Both the position numbers and the translations under genes were made by a program. From Xiphydria camelus (lineage: Eukaryota > Arthropoda > Insecta > Hymenoptera > Xiphydriidae), in contig OY783193.1 in assembly GCA_963678675.1 (NCBI GenBank), positions 7,185,394 through 7,249,393 on the forward strand: a stretch of DNA of 64,000 bases, read 5' to 3'. Shown here one piece after another: positions 20,991 to 33,894 of the stretch. Position 1 is the first letter of the stretch; every line of letters starts with the position of its first letter. A model generated the notes under the pieces. It was not told where the DNA came from. It saw only the letters and a program-made list of their open reading frames with translations, and searched no databases.

Positions 20991-21929
20991 GACACCTCAA
21001 ATTGCTATAAAATGAATTTCCTATACTAAATAAATATTGAGTAGTCAACTCCCTCGCTGAACCGCCTCGCAAAAAATATCTCTTAGGAAAATAAGCACCC
21101 GCGCGTTTCGATTAATCGAGTTACAAGCGACGTCGACAGAACTCTTAACCGAATAGCCGACAAAGAGCGCTTTATATTAATTTTTTAATCAATACAAAAT
21201 GGATGTTCTCCCAAACCCAGTCGTCCCCCTCTTCGACTCTCATTCGATCGCTATTGAAAAGCCCCGCGAATCAGGTTTGACATTATTACACGCTTTAAAA
21301 AAGTACATACTCATTGCTCCCACGGGGAGGAGTGGGTATGATGGATTACGGGAGTATTGTGGTAAGGAATCTCTGGATGAGAGGCATTCCCCTACTCCAT
21401 CTTTCCCCTTCGTCTCTCTTTCGCCCTCTCTCTCCACCACTTACTCTCTCTCACGCGCACCAAAGTCGCGGGGTGAAGGGGGGAGGGGATGGAGATTGGA
21501 GTTTGGGATTTTGATTGAGGGCGAGAGTGCGTTGAAGGGGTAAACCAATATCCATTGTTAAAGCCCCGAACTGCGGATGATAACTTTGGCGATGACAGGT
21601 TACTTTACACCACGCCGACAATGTATACGGGAAATCTCGATTGTCTGTTCGCCATTGTCAAGACGCGAGCCTGCAGCCGTTACAAGCGTCGAGATTATAA
21701 TAGATAGGTGCGTGTAACGGTTGCTTTCGATTTAACGAACGAAGCCACTCGAGGTGCGGTGCGTGATGACCTCTGGAAGAATAACGAATTTTTTCGTCTG
21801 CTACGCGGTAGTTAGTTTAATTTTCTATGATCTTCACGTATTTTTATCAGATTATGGGTTTATTAAAATATCGCCCATTTACTTTCCAGAATCATGTTTG
21901 TAACTCGGTCAAGTTTCCCCTTGAAGGTA
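20991..21929. other. Non-coding spacer
   Basis: No gene recognised. 21330-21530 alternates CT-rich and GGGAGG-rich blocks. The open frames there are compositional. Confidence 0.35.
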
Positions 21930-22200
21930 CATTTTCTTATCTGCGATTTCCTGTTTTACGTATACGAATGCTACGCCTGAAACGCTCCCATTTAATTTAT
22001 ACGGGTGCGTATCAATCGCAGCATCCGGTCCTTAAAGACGCGTTTCCTTATCCGCCTTTCCGTATGCGATCGAACGCGATGACTGAAACATCCGTATAAA
22101 TTAAAGTACGTTTTCTTATCTGCGGCTTCCCCGTGCGTTCGGACCCTGCCTTCGAAATTCTCCCGTTTAATTTATATAGGTTTATCTCAGCTGCGGCGTT
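21930..22200. repeat. Degenerate tandem repeat, about three units
   Basis: TTTTCTTATCTGCG-like starts recur at 21932, 22042 and 22111. They are followed by stretches such as CCATTTAATTTATACGGGTG (21987) and CCCGTTTAATTTATATAGG (22163). Unit length is uneven (about 70-110 bp) and identity is modest. Confidence 0.5.
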
Positions 22201-23439
22201 CAAACGTATATGTAACAGCATACATTTCGTAAATTTAAGGTATGCTGAGAGAGAAGTGGATAGTAAAATCAACCATAACGGCAAGATTGAATTTTTCGAA
22301 ACGTGTCAGAATATCGACGATCTGTAACGATTGATTGTGTTGGAAAAATCTCTATAAAATTGTAGAAAATTCAACAATTTTTATATTAAAATTTCTGATT
22401 GAATATAAATCCTAGAGAAAAGAACACTCATTCGCCAACTAAAAAAAATAATTGAATTACTAGTCCTTACGACAAAAAAAATGTCGTAAAAACTGAGGGA
22501 AAGAATTATTTAATTCTGTCGATAACCATGGGATTTCGGAAACTTGTTATCCCTGTAACGTAAATGTCCTTACCAAAAGGACGTGCTTTACCACGGGTAC
22601 AGTCGTCATTCTATTATCGGAAACCTTTTTCGCGAGAGTTCGCTTTATCGACGTCCCGCAACAACGTCCTCCTCCACCGACGGGAAAGGATTTAATCGCG
22701 ATGGTTCCGGTGAAGCTCACGAAGCAACGTAGAAAAATGTCGAAAACGCAACGCCGGATCTATAAATTAACGATCTACGCCAATAAGAATTCGGAATAAA
22801 TACGACAACTTTTCCATTGGAGATGACTTAATTAACTTCGGTCCACCCCAACGTCGAACGCTCCTACCTCGTCACGGAGTGCGAACGCGATGGGGTAGGG
22901 CGGTACCGGGGCAAGGAGAGACCCTCCTCTCTCTTTCTTTCTATCGCTTCTCTACCTCGAGTTACTTGTTACGTCGGTTTTATACTTCCCCGAGAAAAAA
23001 AGAAGTATTCGACAAGAGAACCTATAGCCAACAGAACGCGAGTGCTCGATTTTTCTGTGGTGAACTTTCGACCTACACACATAGATTTATTAAGTACATA
23101 GGAATAAATGAGGCACAATGGGACGCAAAGTGGCCCTTGACCATAACGATAAGCAACGGTGGCTAGGGGCCAATTCGAGTGCCTCATTACGATCCATTCT
23201 CCCCACTATAAAATGCATCGTTAAAAAGTTTGTATTCGATTTAATTCATTAGAATCCAGACGTACTTTTGAAAGGGAAATTATTTGAGCGTTTTCTGTTT
23301 AAGATAAAGGGAAATGTTTCTTTTTTCAGGCGTTTTAGTTCGTACAGTGTGTAGAAGTTTCGTTTTCAAATAACTCTACTGCACAAAAGTTAAAAGTTAA
23401 ATACAGAATTCCCAAAAACGTTCAAAACTTCTATCTATT
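22201..23439. other. Non-coding spacer
   Basis: No gene recognised. A small perfect hairpin (TTACGAC / GTCGTAA around A8) lies at 22472-22493. The rest is unremarkable. Confidence 0.35.
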
Positions 23440-23736
23440 CCCGTGTAGAAATTCTTTAAAGGCTGTTAAGGGGCCCCTACTAGGTTCCCTGGCATTGACG
23501 AGGCTCTGATCGGGAACCTTGGTAGGTGCCCGATAGGGTATGTCCCACTTTGTTTATTGGGGCCTAACGCTACGCAATGGATAATGCATTACTTGAATGC
23601 TCGCGACTAGGCTCTGGTCAGGCCCTTGTCAGACACAATAATTCTGATGTGGAAGCCCTGATAGTGCCTATACGAGGCCAAATTAAAACTGTGTGACATG
23701 CCCTGTAGGGGCTTGATCAAAAAATTTCTGCACGGG
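23440..23736. mobile_element. 297-bp TIR element with CCCGTGTAGAAATT ends
   Basis: The ends CCCGTGTAGAAATTCTTT and, reversed, CCCGTGCAGAAATTTTTT are clear. The interior is GC-balanced with several GGGCC/GGCCC phrases such as GGGGCCCCTAC and CAGGCCCTTG. Flanks ATT / TTATT may hold a short duplication. Confidence 0.65.
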
Positions 23737-24773
23737 TTATTTCTATTCTTGACAAATAAAATGGCTTGATCCTGTATACGCGCAGCGAGAGCAACTGGAT
23801 TTCCAATTTACTAAAACTCGATAACGATATTTTATATCTGATAGTTAACAATGAGTGATTATCCTCAAGTTACAACGTGATTAAATTTAAGACGCATTTA
23901 GATCATACCAGATTACGTGCGTTAGGTACCTTCAATTTAACGAAGGCATTTTTAACAGCGGATACAAAGAGAAGCGGCTTTTCCCTCTCGACCTTAATCC
24001 CCCGATACTGCCATCATCGTCTTCCACTCTAACAATACGTATATCAAAGCTCCCGTACCCCACGGCTCATGCACACCCCTAACTCGACCAACCCCCTCCC
24101 GTATACCTGTGTCTACACTCACGCACACGGGAAACGGTGTTCTTCGAGTTTGGCCGCGCGTATAATTAATATCGCGAATCTCTCTTCTCAATTTGTCGTA
24201 AAGAGCAAAGGGGTGCAGGCGAATAATTGTGGTATCTAAAATCGATACCGAGAGCCACTCCGCCTCCACCTTTCTTCCCGTAGCCCCGATCGGACGTGCC
24301 CGGAAGGCACGTTAACCGAGCCAACGAAAATCTGTATCGGACGCGATAGAGGAAGCGATCCTGCCCCCTACACCGTCGCGGCGCGCTTGCCACTCTGTTT
24401 GTTCTATTAACGAGGAGTTGAGAACGCTGTAGATGATGCGTTGGACGGGATGGTGAGCTCACGAGGTCGCGAAAATAAATACCGTTTACCCCTGTAGAGT
24501 ATATCCGGAGGAAAGTAAAGCGTCGAAGTAACATTCACGGCGGTAAATGTTGACCTAACTGCGCTTAATTTCGGTGGCATTTATTGTGATCGTATAGTGT
24601 GTGTTACGCGGTAATCGGTTATTCGCGCGTTTATTGCTGCATTGTAATTATTTATTTAGTGAAATCAATGGGGAAATGTTAATCTTTTCTTGAAACTGTA
24701 CGTTATTATATCCGTTTTTTTGATTCTACGGTAACAAAAGTACGATAATATTATATTAATACATAGTACAATA
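23737..24773. other. Non-coding spacer
   Basis: No gene recognised. The minus-strand frames at 23994-24534 lie in a GC-richer patch and have no family features. Confidence 0.35.
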
Positions 24774-25176
24774 CGGGATGAGGTATTTTAAGCGAGATAC
24801 GCGTGAATATCTGTAAAAATATTAACGCATTTTAGAAAAAAAATGTTTCTTATAAAAATGATTTGCCTAAGGAGGGGAAAGAGAACTGCATGTTGTACTT
24901 TTCATTTATTAGACATTTTTTCTTTAAATGGAAAAAAATAAAGAAATTAGAAAACTTTGAGATAAAGTTGTCTGTTTTTACGTATAGATTAAGAATTTAT
25001 TGAACAAATATAGGCTTCCATTTAAAGCAAAAACGTTCACTTTAAAATAGTCTTGAAAATGTCTACTAAATGAAAAATAAAACATACATTTCTCTTTCCC
25101 CCTCTAAAGCAAATAACTTTAAAAAAAAAACATTTTTTTCTAAATTGTTTTATTTAAACTTAAAATTCTCACCCGG
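24774..25176. mobile_element. 403-bp foldback element with CGGGATGAG ends and TA duplication
   Basis: Starts CGGGATGAGGTATTTTAAG after TA (24772-24773) and ends AATTCTCACCCGG before TA (25177-25178). The arms share AGGGGGAAAGAGAA, TAGACATTTTC and ATTTTATTTTTCATTTA-type sequence in inverted order. Same family as 39934-40369. Confidence 0.8.
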
Positions 25177-26833
25177 TATATACTAGTTAACGTAACAAAA
25201 AAACAAATAATAATTGTTATACTCCTCTTATTAAGAAAAAAGATTACAACGTAACCATGTTTCATAGCAAGATTTATTCCTTTCCACATGCCCGATGAGT
25301 ACACAGACTTACCCCCTGGAAATCAACCGAGAATATACGTTTCACGAGCAGGGAATGAAAGAGAAATTAATAAGCACGCCGAGAGAAATTTCTCACGGGA
25401 AAGTTGTTTGCGCACAACTTCAAAGAAGTACTCGAACTCGTGCACCACGGTTCATGTACTTACCTATTTAGTGGCTTATTTTTTATGCAGAAAGTGTAAC
25501 GCCAACCGCGCAAAAATGTTTGCACTACGTACAGTGCGTTACTACACCGTACTTTGCTGTCATTCGAAACAAAACGCGTTTTTTCTCCCCTCGCGTGGGA
25601 CATGATGTCAACAATCAAATTTGTACTATAGACCAAGGTAAAATTCATTGAACCCTCGCTCCATTTTAGTAATTTGTTTTTCTGAAAAAACAGTCAATAT
25701 TACCCTGAAGCATATGTAAAAATTCGAACGTTTTGACATCATATCCCACGGTTACGTGAATTTCACGGTAATTTTTAATGACAATTTTTCTCCGTGTATA
25801 AACCTGCAAACACACGACATACACATATCGATGTAAGATTAGTCAATTTTACCATATAAACTGATGTTTCCACTATCACAAATTGTAAAAAGTACGATCT
25901 CGGCATTTTTTTACTATTCTTTTTTCTCCATATGGCACCTCCCAGGATATAGTTTATTTAAGAGTGGCGCGTGGCGCGATCGGTGCCGTCGTCACCGTCG
26001 TTCCTCCGAGGAGGCGCGTCATCCCCTGCGGTTTGCCCGACTGGTCAGGAACGAGGCGACGAGAGGCGAATATCAGGGGGCGAACCGTTGTCACTCTCGC
26101 GAGCTCGGAGTTGGGCGTCTCCATCATTCCGCTCAATGATGCGTCAAATGCAATCATAGTGGAGATTACCCCGATGAGCCTCCGGGCCTCGCACTTCCCA
26201 TAACCATATCCCGTCGATAATCCGACCAATTATTGTAGAACACGTGGAAGTGGGAGGGTGCCGTCAACGATTACTTCCGCATTGTCGGGCTCATCCGAAG
26301 GCCGGGAATCTCTTCTTATTACGAAGATTACCATGGCGATGCACCTGCTAGATTTACAAAGTATACGCGTCCCCCATTCCCTCCCCGTTGCACCCTGCGA
26401 ACGAATGGGGTTCGCGCGGTTTCTCCACATCGAGTTTCTCCGCCGCGCAAAGCAATATAAGTTTCCAGACAAAGGGAAGATCGAGAAGGCGGATAATAAT
26501 CGACAATGAAACTTTCCCCAGTCAATTAATCTGTCCTGATTACAAAGTATAATCGTTCTCCGCGGCGTCGTTTGATTATTACATCAGCGACGGGGACGAA
26601 CCGTTGAATGCTGAACAAGGAGAATTGATATTTCTGGTGGTGCAGCTTTCGCGATTTTATTTTCTGAGATTCCTTGACGATAGGACAATAATTACGTATG
26701 AGATTTGAGGTGACCTCGTATGTACTTATATCGTATCCCAATGGGGGAATCGTATTTGCATCAACTTCGATTTACAGCTCTAAATCATGTTTTATCAGCG
26801 AGGGCAGCTTTTCTCGCGTCGTTCAATACCCGG
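25177..26833. other. Non-coding spacer
   Basis: No gene recognised. 25960-26480 is GC-richer with several overlapping short frames on both strands, none with a recognisable domain. Confidence 0.35.
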
Positions 26834-27220
26834 TGCACTGAGAAAAAATTTTGGTTGAAAGATTCATTGGTTTAAACTAGTTGAAAAGACAATATATTCA
26901 TTTAAGTTAAGGAATTCGTGTTTAATTCAATACTCGTTTATTCACAGCAAGCATAAGCATAACCGGTGTAAGTAAATATTAATCACACTGAAAAAATACT
27001 TACTTGATCCAACTGCACAAAAATAGTCATATGTGTATATGGCGGACTAAATATGTGAAGTTGTAGTATCTAAATGCGTACTTATGGAAATTAAACATAT
27101 ATTAGTTGTAAATGAACAGGTATTGGATTGAACACAATTATCCAAAGTAAGAAAATATTTAATTGCTTGAAATAATTCAAACGAAATAAATCGATTCGAT
27201 CAATTTTTTTTCTCAGTGCA
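26834..27220. mobile_element. Hairpin element(s), shared-end superfamily, TGCA at both ends
   Basis: The ends TGCACTGAGAAAAAATTTTG and, reversed, TGCACTGAGAAAAAAAATTG are clear. An extra internal start-like motif CACACTGAAAAAATAC at 26993 and CCGGTGTA at 26962 suggest two elements side by side or nested. Confidence 0.7.
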
Positions 27221-28802
27221 GTGTACCTATGCGATTAGTTAATCAATTCTGGTATGACGAGAGCACTGTCGCGTCCGGCGTAAATTTTTATCGACATTTT
27301 CGTCTTATCTGCCGCGAAATGACATCCCGTAAATTAGATTTGTCCACGCGGGGCTCTGGAAGCTTTTCGTTGGGACATTTTCAATCCAGCAAAACCGATG
27401 TAACCGAGTTAGCCAAACTGATTTCTCTTACTCCGGCCTAATTGGCCGAGCCTCCGGTCGGTTTTCTGTCTGTCTCTCCTTTCTCTCACTCCTCTCTCTT
27501 CCTCTCTCTTCCTCTTCATCCCATTCGCTCTGTAGCTACGCCGGGTACAGCCATCTCTAATTAAATCTTCTCCCGGAATAGCTGATTCCGTGGGAGAGCA
27601 AAGATTTTCCGGCATGGCATGTCAAGAGATTAAAGAATCTTTGCGTTGAAAGCTGGAGTTTGAACTCAGGGGGGTATCAATGGACCACATCGGCGACGAT
27701 TAACGACGCGCGACTCGACGGGCTACTAGAGATCGATAAAGCGAATTGTCTCGTTTATGAAATAACTTCCGAATGTTTTTACGTCCAATTCGATTAAATT
27801 TAGGAGAGACAAACAAGTGGGGCGATTGTATTAAATATTCCTAATAAGGAACTTGTATCAGAAACTAACCGTTTGAACGTACACAAACGAGGTCATCGCC
27901 GGGAGTGCAACTTAAATAAATATCGAATCTCGGCTCCTCGTCGAGAGAGTCGATTTTCTCAATGCACTCATGATCAGCCAATGCATGATTGAATCATGAC
28001 TAATTCAAAGTCGACTCGAGTCATTTTCACAGTCTTAAAGAAAAATTCATAAGATTCAATTAAACATATATTTTTAAGAGCACCTAATTAATATTCATTT
28101 GCTTCCATAAAATATTGATTTGGATCAAATTGAATTTTATTGACCGTTATAATCTTTACTCTAAGCGTATCAACATTCGTCTGCATATAATAAATCATAT
28201 GTGAAAAACTATCCCTTATTCTAATCAAAGAAACTATCTCTTGAGATGTACCAATTTGCTTGATTATAGTCGTGCCGTACTAAAAAAAAATCCCGAGCGA
28301 ATTCAAGCGAACTCTCGAGTAGTCAATTAACGTTGAAAGCTGCAGGACCGAACGAAACCTGCATTGCAGAGTTGCGTCGATAACTGCATCCCACCGTATA
28401 TCTCGAAACGTGATTCGGAATAACGACGTCGTACGAAAACAAGCCTCTTGGTCGACGAGTTTGTAGCGGAGCGAGTGTTAGATAATTACATTATTTTCTC
28501 TGACGACGCGTCATTGTTGGAATTAATTGGACTAGTTAGTCCAACGTGCTCGCGCGCCACGTCAAGGTGGATGATGATGTATATCTATGCGCGACGTCGT
28601 AAAGCATCTCGCTTTCATTACACGCAGCTACGAGCAATTTTCCATTATCAGGAAAATTGGCTTAATGTGGAAGGGTTAACGAAGGGCGGACTCTATGCTC
28701 AAAGCTTCGTTATTGAAAGTGGAACAAGACCGCGCTAGTGAAGGAGATATGGTCGCAGCTATTACTGGTCGGTTTGTATATTAACATTTTCTTTGATATC
28801 CG
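27221..28802. other. Non-coding spacer
   Basis: No gene recognised. A CT-rich tract with TCCTCTCTCTTCC repeats is at 27470-27515. The frame at 28448-28738 is not supported by anything else. Confidence 0.35.
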
Positions 28803-29129
28803 TACACGAAAAAAAAGGATTAGTAAAAGATCATAGGAGAACCCATGAATTTTTACAGTTATCCTGGTAACAAGGCTCCTCGAGGTAAAAAATATTAATT
28901 TTTAACAGACCACAGCGTACTTTTTACAGTTCATAATAGTATAAACATCCGTTTATACCGTAAAATTTACCAATCTCCCGTTAATGTATATGTCGGGTGT
29001 TTACAGATTTATACTGCGACGAACTGTAAAAAGTACGCTGTGTCTGTTAAAAAATTCAATATTTCACCTCGAGGAGCCCTGTCACTAGGATTCAGAGTGT
29101 AAACATTACTAATCCCTTTTCTTCGTCTA
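28803..29129. mobile_element. Hairpin element, shared-end superfamily, ACTTTTTACAGTTC core
   Basis: The ends TACACGAAAAAAAAGGATTAGTAA and, reversed, TAGACGAAGAAAAGGGATTAGTAA are clear. The inner arms CAGCGTACTTTTTACAGTTC and GAACTGTAAAAAGTACGCTG are perfectly complementary over 20 bases, as are the CCTCGAGGTAAAA parts. Same family as 47191-47414. Confidence 0.85.
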
Positions 29130-30190
29130 GCGAAAAGCGTTTAAATTATTTTAAAATCATTACTGTACTCTTTATTTAGTAAATATTCGCAAGTCGATAA
29201 TGTACAGGTATCCATGTTACACATATACGTTTCACTGTACATCAAGGATAATAGCAAGAGGAGCACTCTGCAGGAACTCGCCGTTATCCTGGGTCAGTCG
29301 ATACGTTTACTATTTCAGGGGAGAGTTAAACTATTCGTCAGCCTTCATTGCGGAGAGAGTGAGTTCTGTAAGTGCCGAGTTTACACTGGAGTTTCCACAG
29401 CGTGTTGGAGTATATACCTACATGGATATGTAACAGTAGGTATTATACATACACTCGCGTTTCCACGTCGAGTATACCTATATGTAACACACTACCGTCA
29501 CTTCTACATGGCAGCAGTCTCATGAATAGTTACTAGTGACTCAACTGTAGAGCATTCCAGGATCTACGGAGTTCGCGGGGGGAGCATGTCCAAAAGGTGC
29601 GCCTCGGGCGTCGTCAAAAGCATTGATATACCTATAGCTCACCGGGTGAGCACCGTGAATGGGTCACCTCGGGTATCGAACTGAATATTAGAGGCCACTC
29701 GTGCCACCGGGCTGAAAGAGGATACTCCGGAATTGGTTTAAGCTTCACCTATAGATACAACGCGACTTGGATCGTAAATTCGAGAGATATTCTTCGTCGG
29801 GAAATATTTTTAAAATTTAACGCCAACTTCCTTCACGCTATGTTTAGATGCACCAGTTCTCCAAGAAAATAACATCAGCGAGACGAATCTCTAAAATTCG
29901 GAGACGTGTGGGAAGGCAAATCCATGGGATAATAAGGGTGACAGACAGGAATGACACAATTCTGGCTGCGATGGCTACTCGTCATTCATTTAGGAAATGC
30001 ATATTTCAGTGGATCCTGTGAGTACAGTGTGGCGACTAATTTGGCAAATAGGTCAACTACAACATTCCTCTCTCTTCCTCTCTATGACCTGCAACACTTT
30101 CTATCACTTTTTTCTATTACTCTTTCAAGAATAATCGTTTATACATGTCGATTAATGTTAATCCAGGCCCCATTACAATACCTGAAGCTG
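29130..30190. other. Non-coding spacer
   Basis: No gene recognised. 29405-29490 has loosely repeated GAGTATA(TA)CCTA phrases. The two overlapping frames at 29200-29525 are in different registers and show no domain. Confidence 0.35.
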
Positions 30191-30433
30191 TACATAGAGA
30201 AAAATGATTTTGCAGTTTTAATAAAATTAAGCTTTACTGAGAATTTCTCGTTATTATGACAAAAATATCTGAGGCAGAAAGAGATATGTTCAATAATAAT
30301 AAAAATATTTGCCATGATAGCAAATATTTTTACTGAGAAAATGTCACTGTGATTGTAATTAATTTTTTATGATAGCAAAAAGTCCAGCAAAACCGAGTTT
30401 TGCTAAGACTGCAAAATCATTTTTGTTTGTGTG
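30191..30433. mobile_element. Hairpin element, shared-end superfamily, ATGATTTTGCAGT core
   Basis: TACATAGAGAAAAATGATTTTGCAG pairs with CTGCAAAATCATTTTTGTTTGTG. Inner inverted phrases ATAGCAAATATTTTTACTG and complements are also present. Same family as 43335-43639. Confidence 0.75.
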
Positions 30434-31103
30434 CCGAGACTAAATTCAGTCCACCCCTATAGAATCGATCCCATATTTTTCAACGATAACATATAGCCGC
30501 CAGGTCGACGCGAGGTCATTACCTCCTAATTAAAATTCGTCACTTCGACCAAGAGTCAGGAGCGCAGAGAGGGGCCCATCAATCGCCGGCTGTAAACATC
30601 GCGTGCACGAATCCACCTCCTTCGAAGTTATTCCCTTGGCAGGACCCACCCGTGCCCCTGCCGAATCTGAAAAGTCATCCGAGAAAACCCCGCGAGTGTA
30701 CACCAACCGACGGAGGTTTCCCCGGGCCGCGCTATCTCGGCCGGACACGATGCTTACTAAGCAGATTTCCCTGTCTGATCCACCGAGCAGCCTTGTTGCA
30801 TTGTGGAGGCATAGCACTCGGCCAACCCGAAACCCGTCCCTTTCTATGGCGGATGCTCACCCCGGGTATATAGGTATTAGATATCTCTACGCTCACTCCG
30901 TTGGTCATCAGTTATTCAAAGCGCCTCGATGTCGAGGGATCCGCGTATCTACACCAAGAGGATGACGCGGTCGCTATAATGGTTATTGGTGATTGTTGGA
31001 GTGTAAAGTCCACGTGGTAACCTTGAATTCTACGGTACACGGGAAGCCAAAAAATGCCATGGTTATGTGTGAGTAGACATTGGTAAAAAGTGACAGAATG
31101 GTA
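30434..31103. other. Non-coding spacer
   Basis: No gene recognised. The overlapping frames at 30530-30965 (both strands) lie in a GC-rich patch and have no recognisable domain. Confidence 0.35.
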
Positions 31104-31107
31104 TTAA

Positions 31108-31630
31108 CCCTTCGTGATCACAAATCCGTACAGTACCGCTATGGTCACATATGGGTGAAATGGACCCAACCTATTTTTACATAAATAATAGCCATGTGAA
31201 CATCCATCCATCCAATTTAGACTGACAAATTATCGAAGATTCATAAAATATTGTAGAATATCTAATCATCGTGTCTACGTAAGAAATGAAATGATGACTT
31301 ATTCAAAAACGATCGTGAATATGTAAATAGATGCGTGTGAATAATGAGCTGCTTCACTAAAAGTGTCATAACTTCTTCATGTTTAGAGTTTTCATAATAA
31401 AGTCTAAGAATGATTCTCATGAAATATGGTACTTTGAAGCAATAAATAGTTCTGTAGTACTTACACGTTTCAAAAACGATTTTTGCCGAAGTCCGAAGAA
31501 GGTTCGTAGTACGAGTTTAAAGAAACTACTTATTCCGAGATCTGATGAGGATCTAGTTATGATTGTAAAAAAAGAAGTACAGTCAGCTTCAAATTTTAAG
31601 CCTGGGTTGACCCGCAGTGTCCGCAGAGGG
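31108..31630. mobile_element. Possible piggyBac-like MITE (TTAA / ATAA flanks)
   Basis: TTAA (31104) is followed by CCCTTCGTGATCACAAATCC. The other side ends GTGTCCGCAGAGGG then ATAA (31631), one base from TTAA. The TIR is short and imperfect (CCCTTCGTGATCAC / CCCTCTGCGGACAC). The frame 31379-31669 crosses it without transposase features. Confidence 0.4.
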
Positions 31631-31634
31631 ATAA

Positions 31635-32399
31635 ATCGTTGCATTTTCAGTCGACTTTATGTGAAGTAAAATTGGTACTTTTTTTTTATATACCTATCAT
31701 CATTAATTATTGCAAATGACATCACACAAATGATGTAGAATAATTTTACGATTAAAATGGTCCTTGAATCAAACTTGCAAAGCAAAAACGCTTCTCAACA
31801 CGTGCCCAACGATAAATCGACAACGATAGCATCAGAAGCTCCTTCACCCTTTAACTACGCGAGTCCGTACCGCAATTATGTCGTAATTATTGCAAGCAGT
31901 TGCTCTGGCGCAAAGTCTGCGAGGCTTCCATGCTCGGGGAAAGACGGAAGGAGTACGTGCCTCGACGTAACTGCAGTGCTACCGTATGCCAGCCATGGGG
32001 GGTGCAGTCTGCGTGCACTCGCACATTAAACTTACGCCGAGCACGGGTTGGTACCTATCCACGTTAGAATTGCGCGAGATTGGCCGTGCTTGATTTTAAG
32101 AATAATCGCACGCGATTGGCGAACGTATAGTAGATACCTACATATATATGCGCAGACTGACAAGCCGAGAAATTTCGCTCATTCGGTCGAAGAATTCCGT
32201 CTTCTCATATAAAAAAAGTATTCATATTTTTAAATTCAGTTCGCAATCTGTATACATATTTAATGTCACACTTACTCGCAATACTTATTCGCAGAGATAT
32301 AGATGCATTTCTTTCTGCAACATTGTGACGTCATCGAAACGCAAAAGAGACGCACTTATGGTATGCCAAGCAACGAATGCGGGAGAAATGGTTTCACGA
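31635..32399. other. Non-coding spacer
   Basis: No gene, repeat or RNA recognised. Confidence 0.35.
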
Positions 32400-32760
32400 C
32401 ACACGGAAAAAAATTAATCGTAGCATTTACAGAGTTTGCGGTAAATTTCGGGACAAGGACAATTTATTGCTAGAATAACTACAATTTTAGTAAAAATTGC
32501 AGCAACGCTTGCAACTTCTACAAGTTTTACTATAATTTTTATCGTAGCATTTATAGAATTTGTGGAAGATTTCGGATCAAGGCAAACTTGTTTTTATGAT
32601 AACTACCATTTTAATAAAAATTACAGCAACGCTTGCAACTTGTACAAGCTCTACTATAATTTGTACTAAAATTGTAGTTATCGTAACAATACCTTATTGA
32701 CCTTCTCCCGAAATTTACCACAAACCTTGTAACTGCTACGATTTCTTTTTTTTTTGTGCA
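32400..32760. mobile_element. Hairpin element, GGGACAAGG core, with left half duplicated
   Basis: It starts CACACGGAAAAAAATTAATCG and ends with the complement through TTTTTTTTTTGTGCACG. The block beginning ATCGTAGCATTTACAGAG (32418) recurs as ATCGTAGCATTTATAGAA (32540), a tandem duplication of about 122 bp inside the element. Same family as 15204-15418. Confidence 0.8.
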
Positions 32761-33668
32761 CGATGACGTAGCTGCATTTTTAAATATTGTCCTTCCAGCT
32801 TAAATAAGATCAGAAATGAAAAATGAAAAAATACGAGGTAAATAATTTTGCCCGAATTTTTCGAATCGGCAATAAAAAAATGAGTGAGGCAACAGAATTC
32901 GAATCGACGAAAGCTCGATTCTGATGCGTTAAATCGATCGCTAATCTGGCGATATGGAGGGTCCTTGCTCTGTCGTCGGCTCGTATGCCATACAAATAGA
33001 GATGAGGTTAGGTCGTTCGATGCAGGCCTCCCTTAAATCGGGGCGTTTTAACATCCACCAAGCGCGTACTGCCCCTGCCGACTCAACGTTTTTAATGGAA
33101 CGACCATCGTCATCGCGGCTGGCTGCCCTTATAGCGGTGTACGCGAGTGACGAAGTGCAGAGTGCACCGCGGCGGACGAACCCCGTAGGAAAACGTGGAC
33201 CGCTTATAGGTTGGCGCGAGGCCAACTGCAATCTCTGCACAAGCACGCTAAGCTGCCTGCATTTTAAGCGCACACCTGGACGACTTCCGCCATTAATAGA
33301 TTATCCGGCGAGCGTTTGTCTTGGTCTGGCCTGCAGCGGGCGTTAGCTACTGCAGGTCGAAATCAAAGTGCATAAAATGGAGTGCCGGGCGGCAATTTCC
33401 TTAAGAAGCGCTTCGTGGGTGGGCAGGATCGTAAATTCCGTTTGATTCGGTTTTAATGGCGCTGACGCCTCGAGGGGCTTTCGTGTCGCGAAGTGGACTG
33501 TATAGCGAAACGTTTGTGCAGCGTGAAGGAATTGCATGTTTGGAGCAGCAAGTTTTTTTTATTTTGAATCGAAAATTCTTCGTTACTTTAAGGCTGGTAT
33601 TTATAGTCAGATCTTAAAAAAATAAGACGGTCTCAACACGTCTTATTGTTAGAAGGTATCTCATTGAT
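32761..33668. other. Non-coding spacer
   Basis: No gene recognised. The overlapping frames at 32941-33346 on opposite strands reflect a GC-rich patch. Confidence 0.35.
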
Positions 33669-33894
33669 TGCACTGAACAAAAAATGTGCATCATTTAACA
33701 ATCGGTGAAGTTAAATACGGCAAACTTAATGGTGCAATTGTCTTAATACCATGAGAGTGTTAGGAAAAATAAATAGAGTTGAAGCAACCAAATTGAAATT
33801 GAAACAAGTGAATATCTACTTGAAACAATTACACCGTGAGGTTCGACGTATTCAACCTCACCGATGGTTGAATAAAGCAATTTTTTTCAGTGCA
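33669..33894. mobile_element. Hairpin element, shared-end superfamily, TGCA at both ends
   Basis: The ends TGCACTGAACAAAAAAT and, reversed, TGCACTGAAAAAAATTG are clear. The interior carries TTGAAGCAACCAAATTGAAATTGAAAC and weak inner pairing. Confidence 0.7.
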
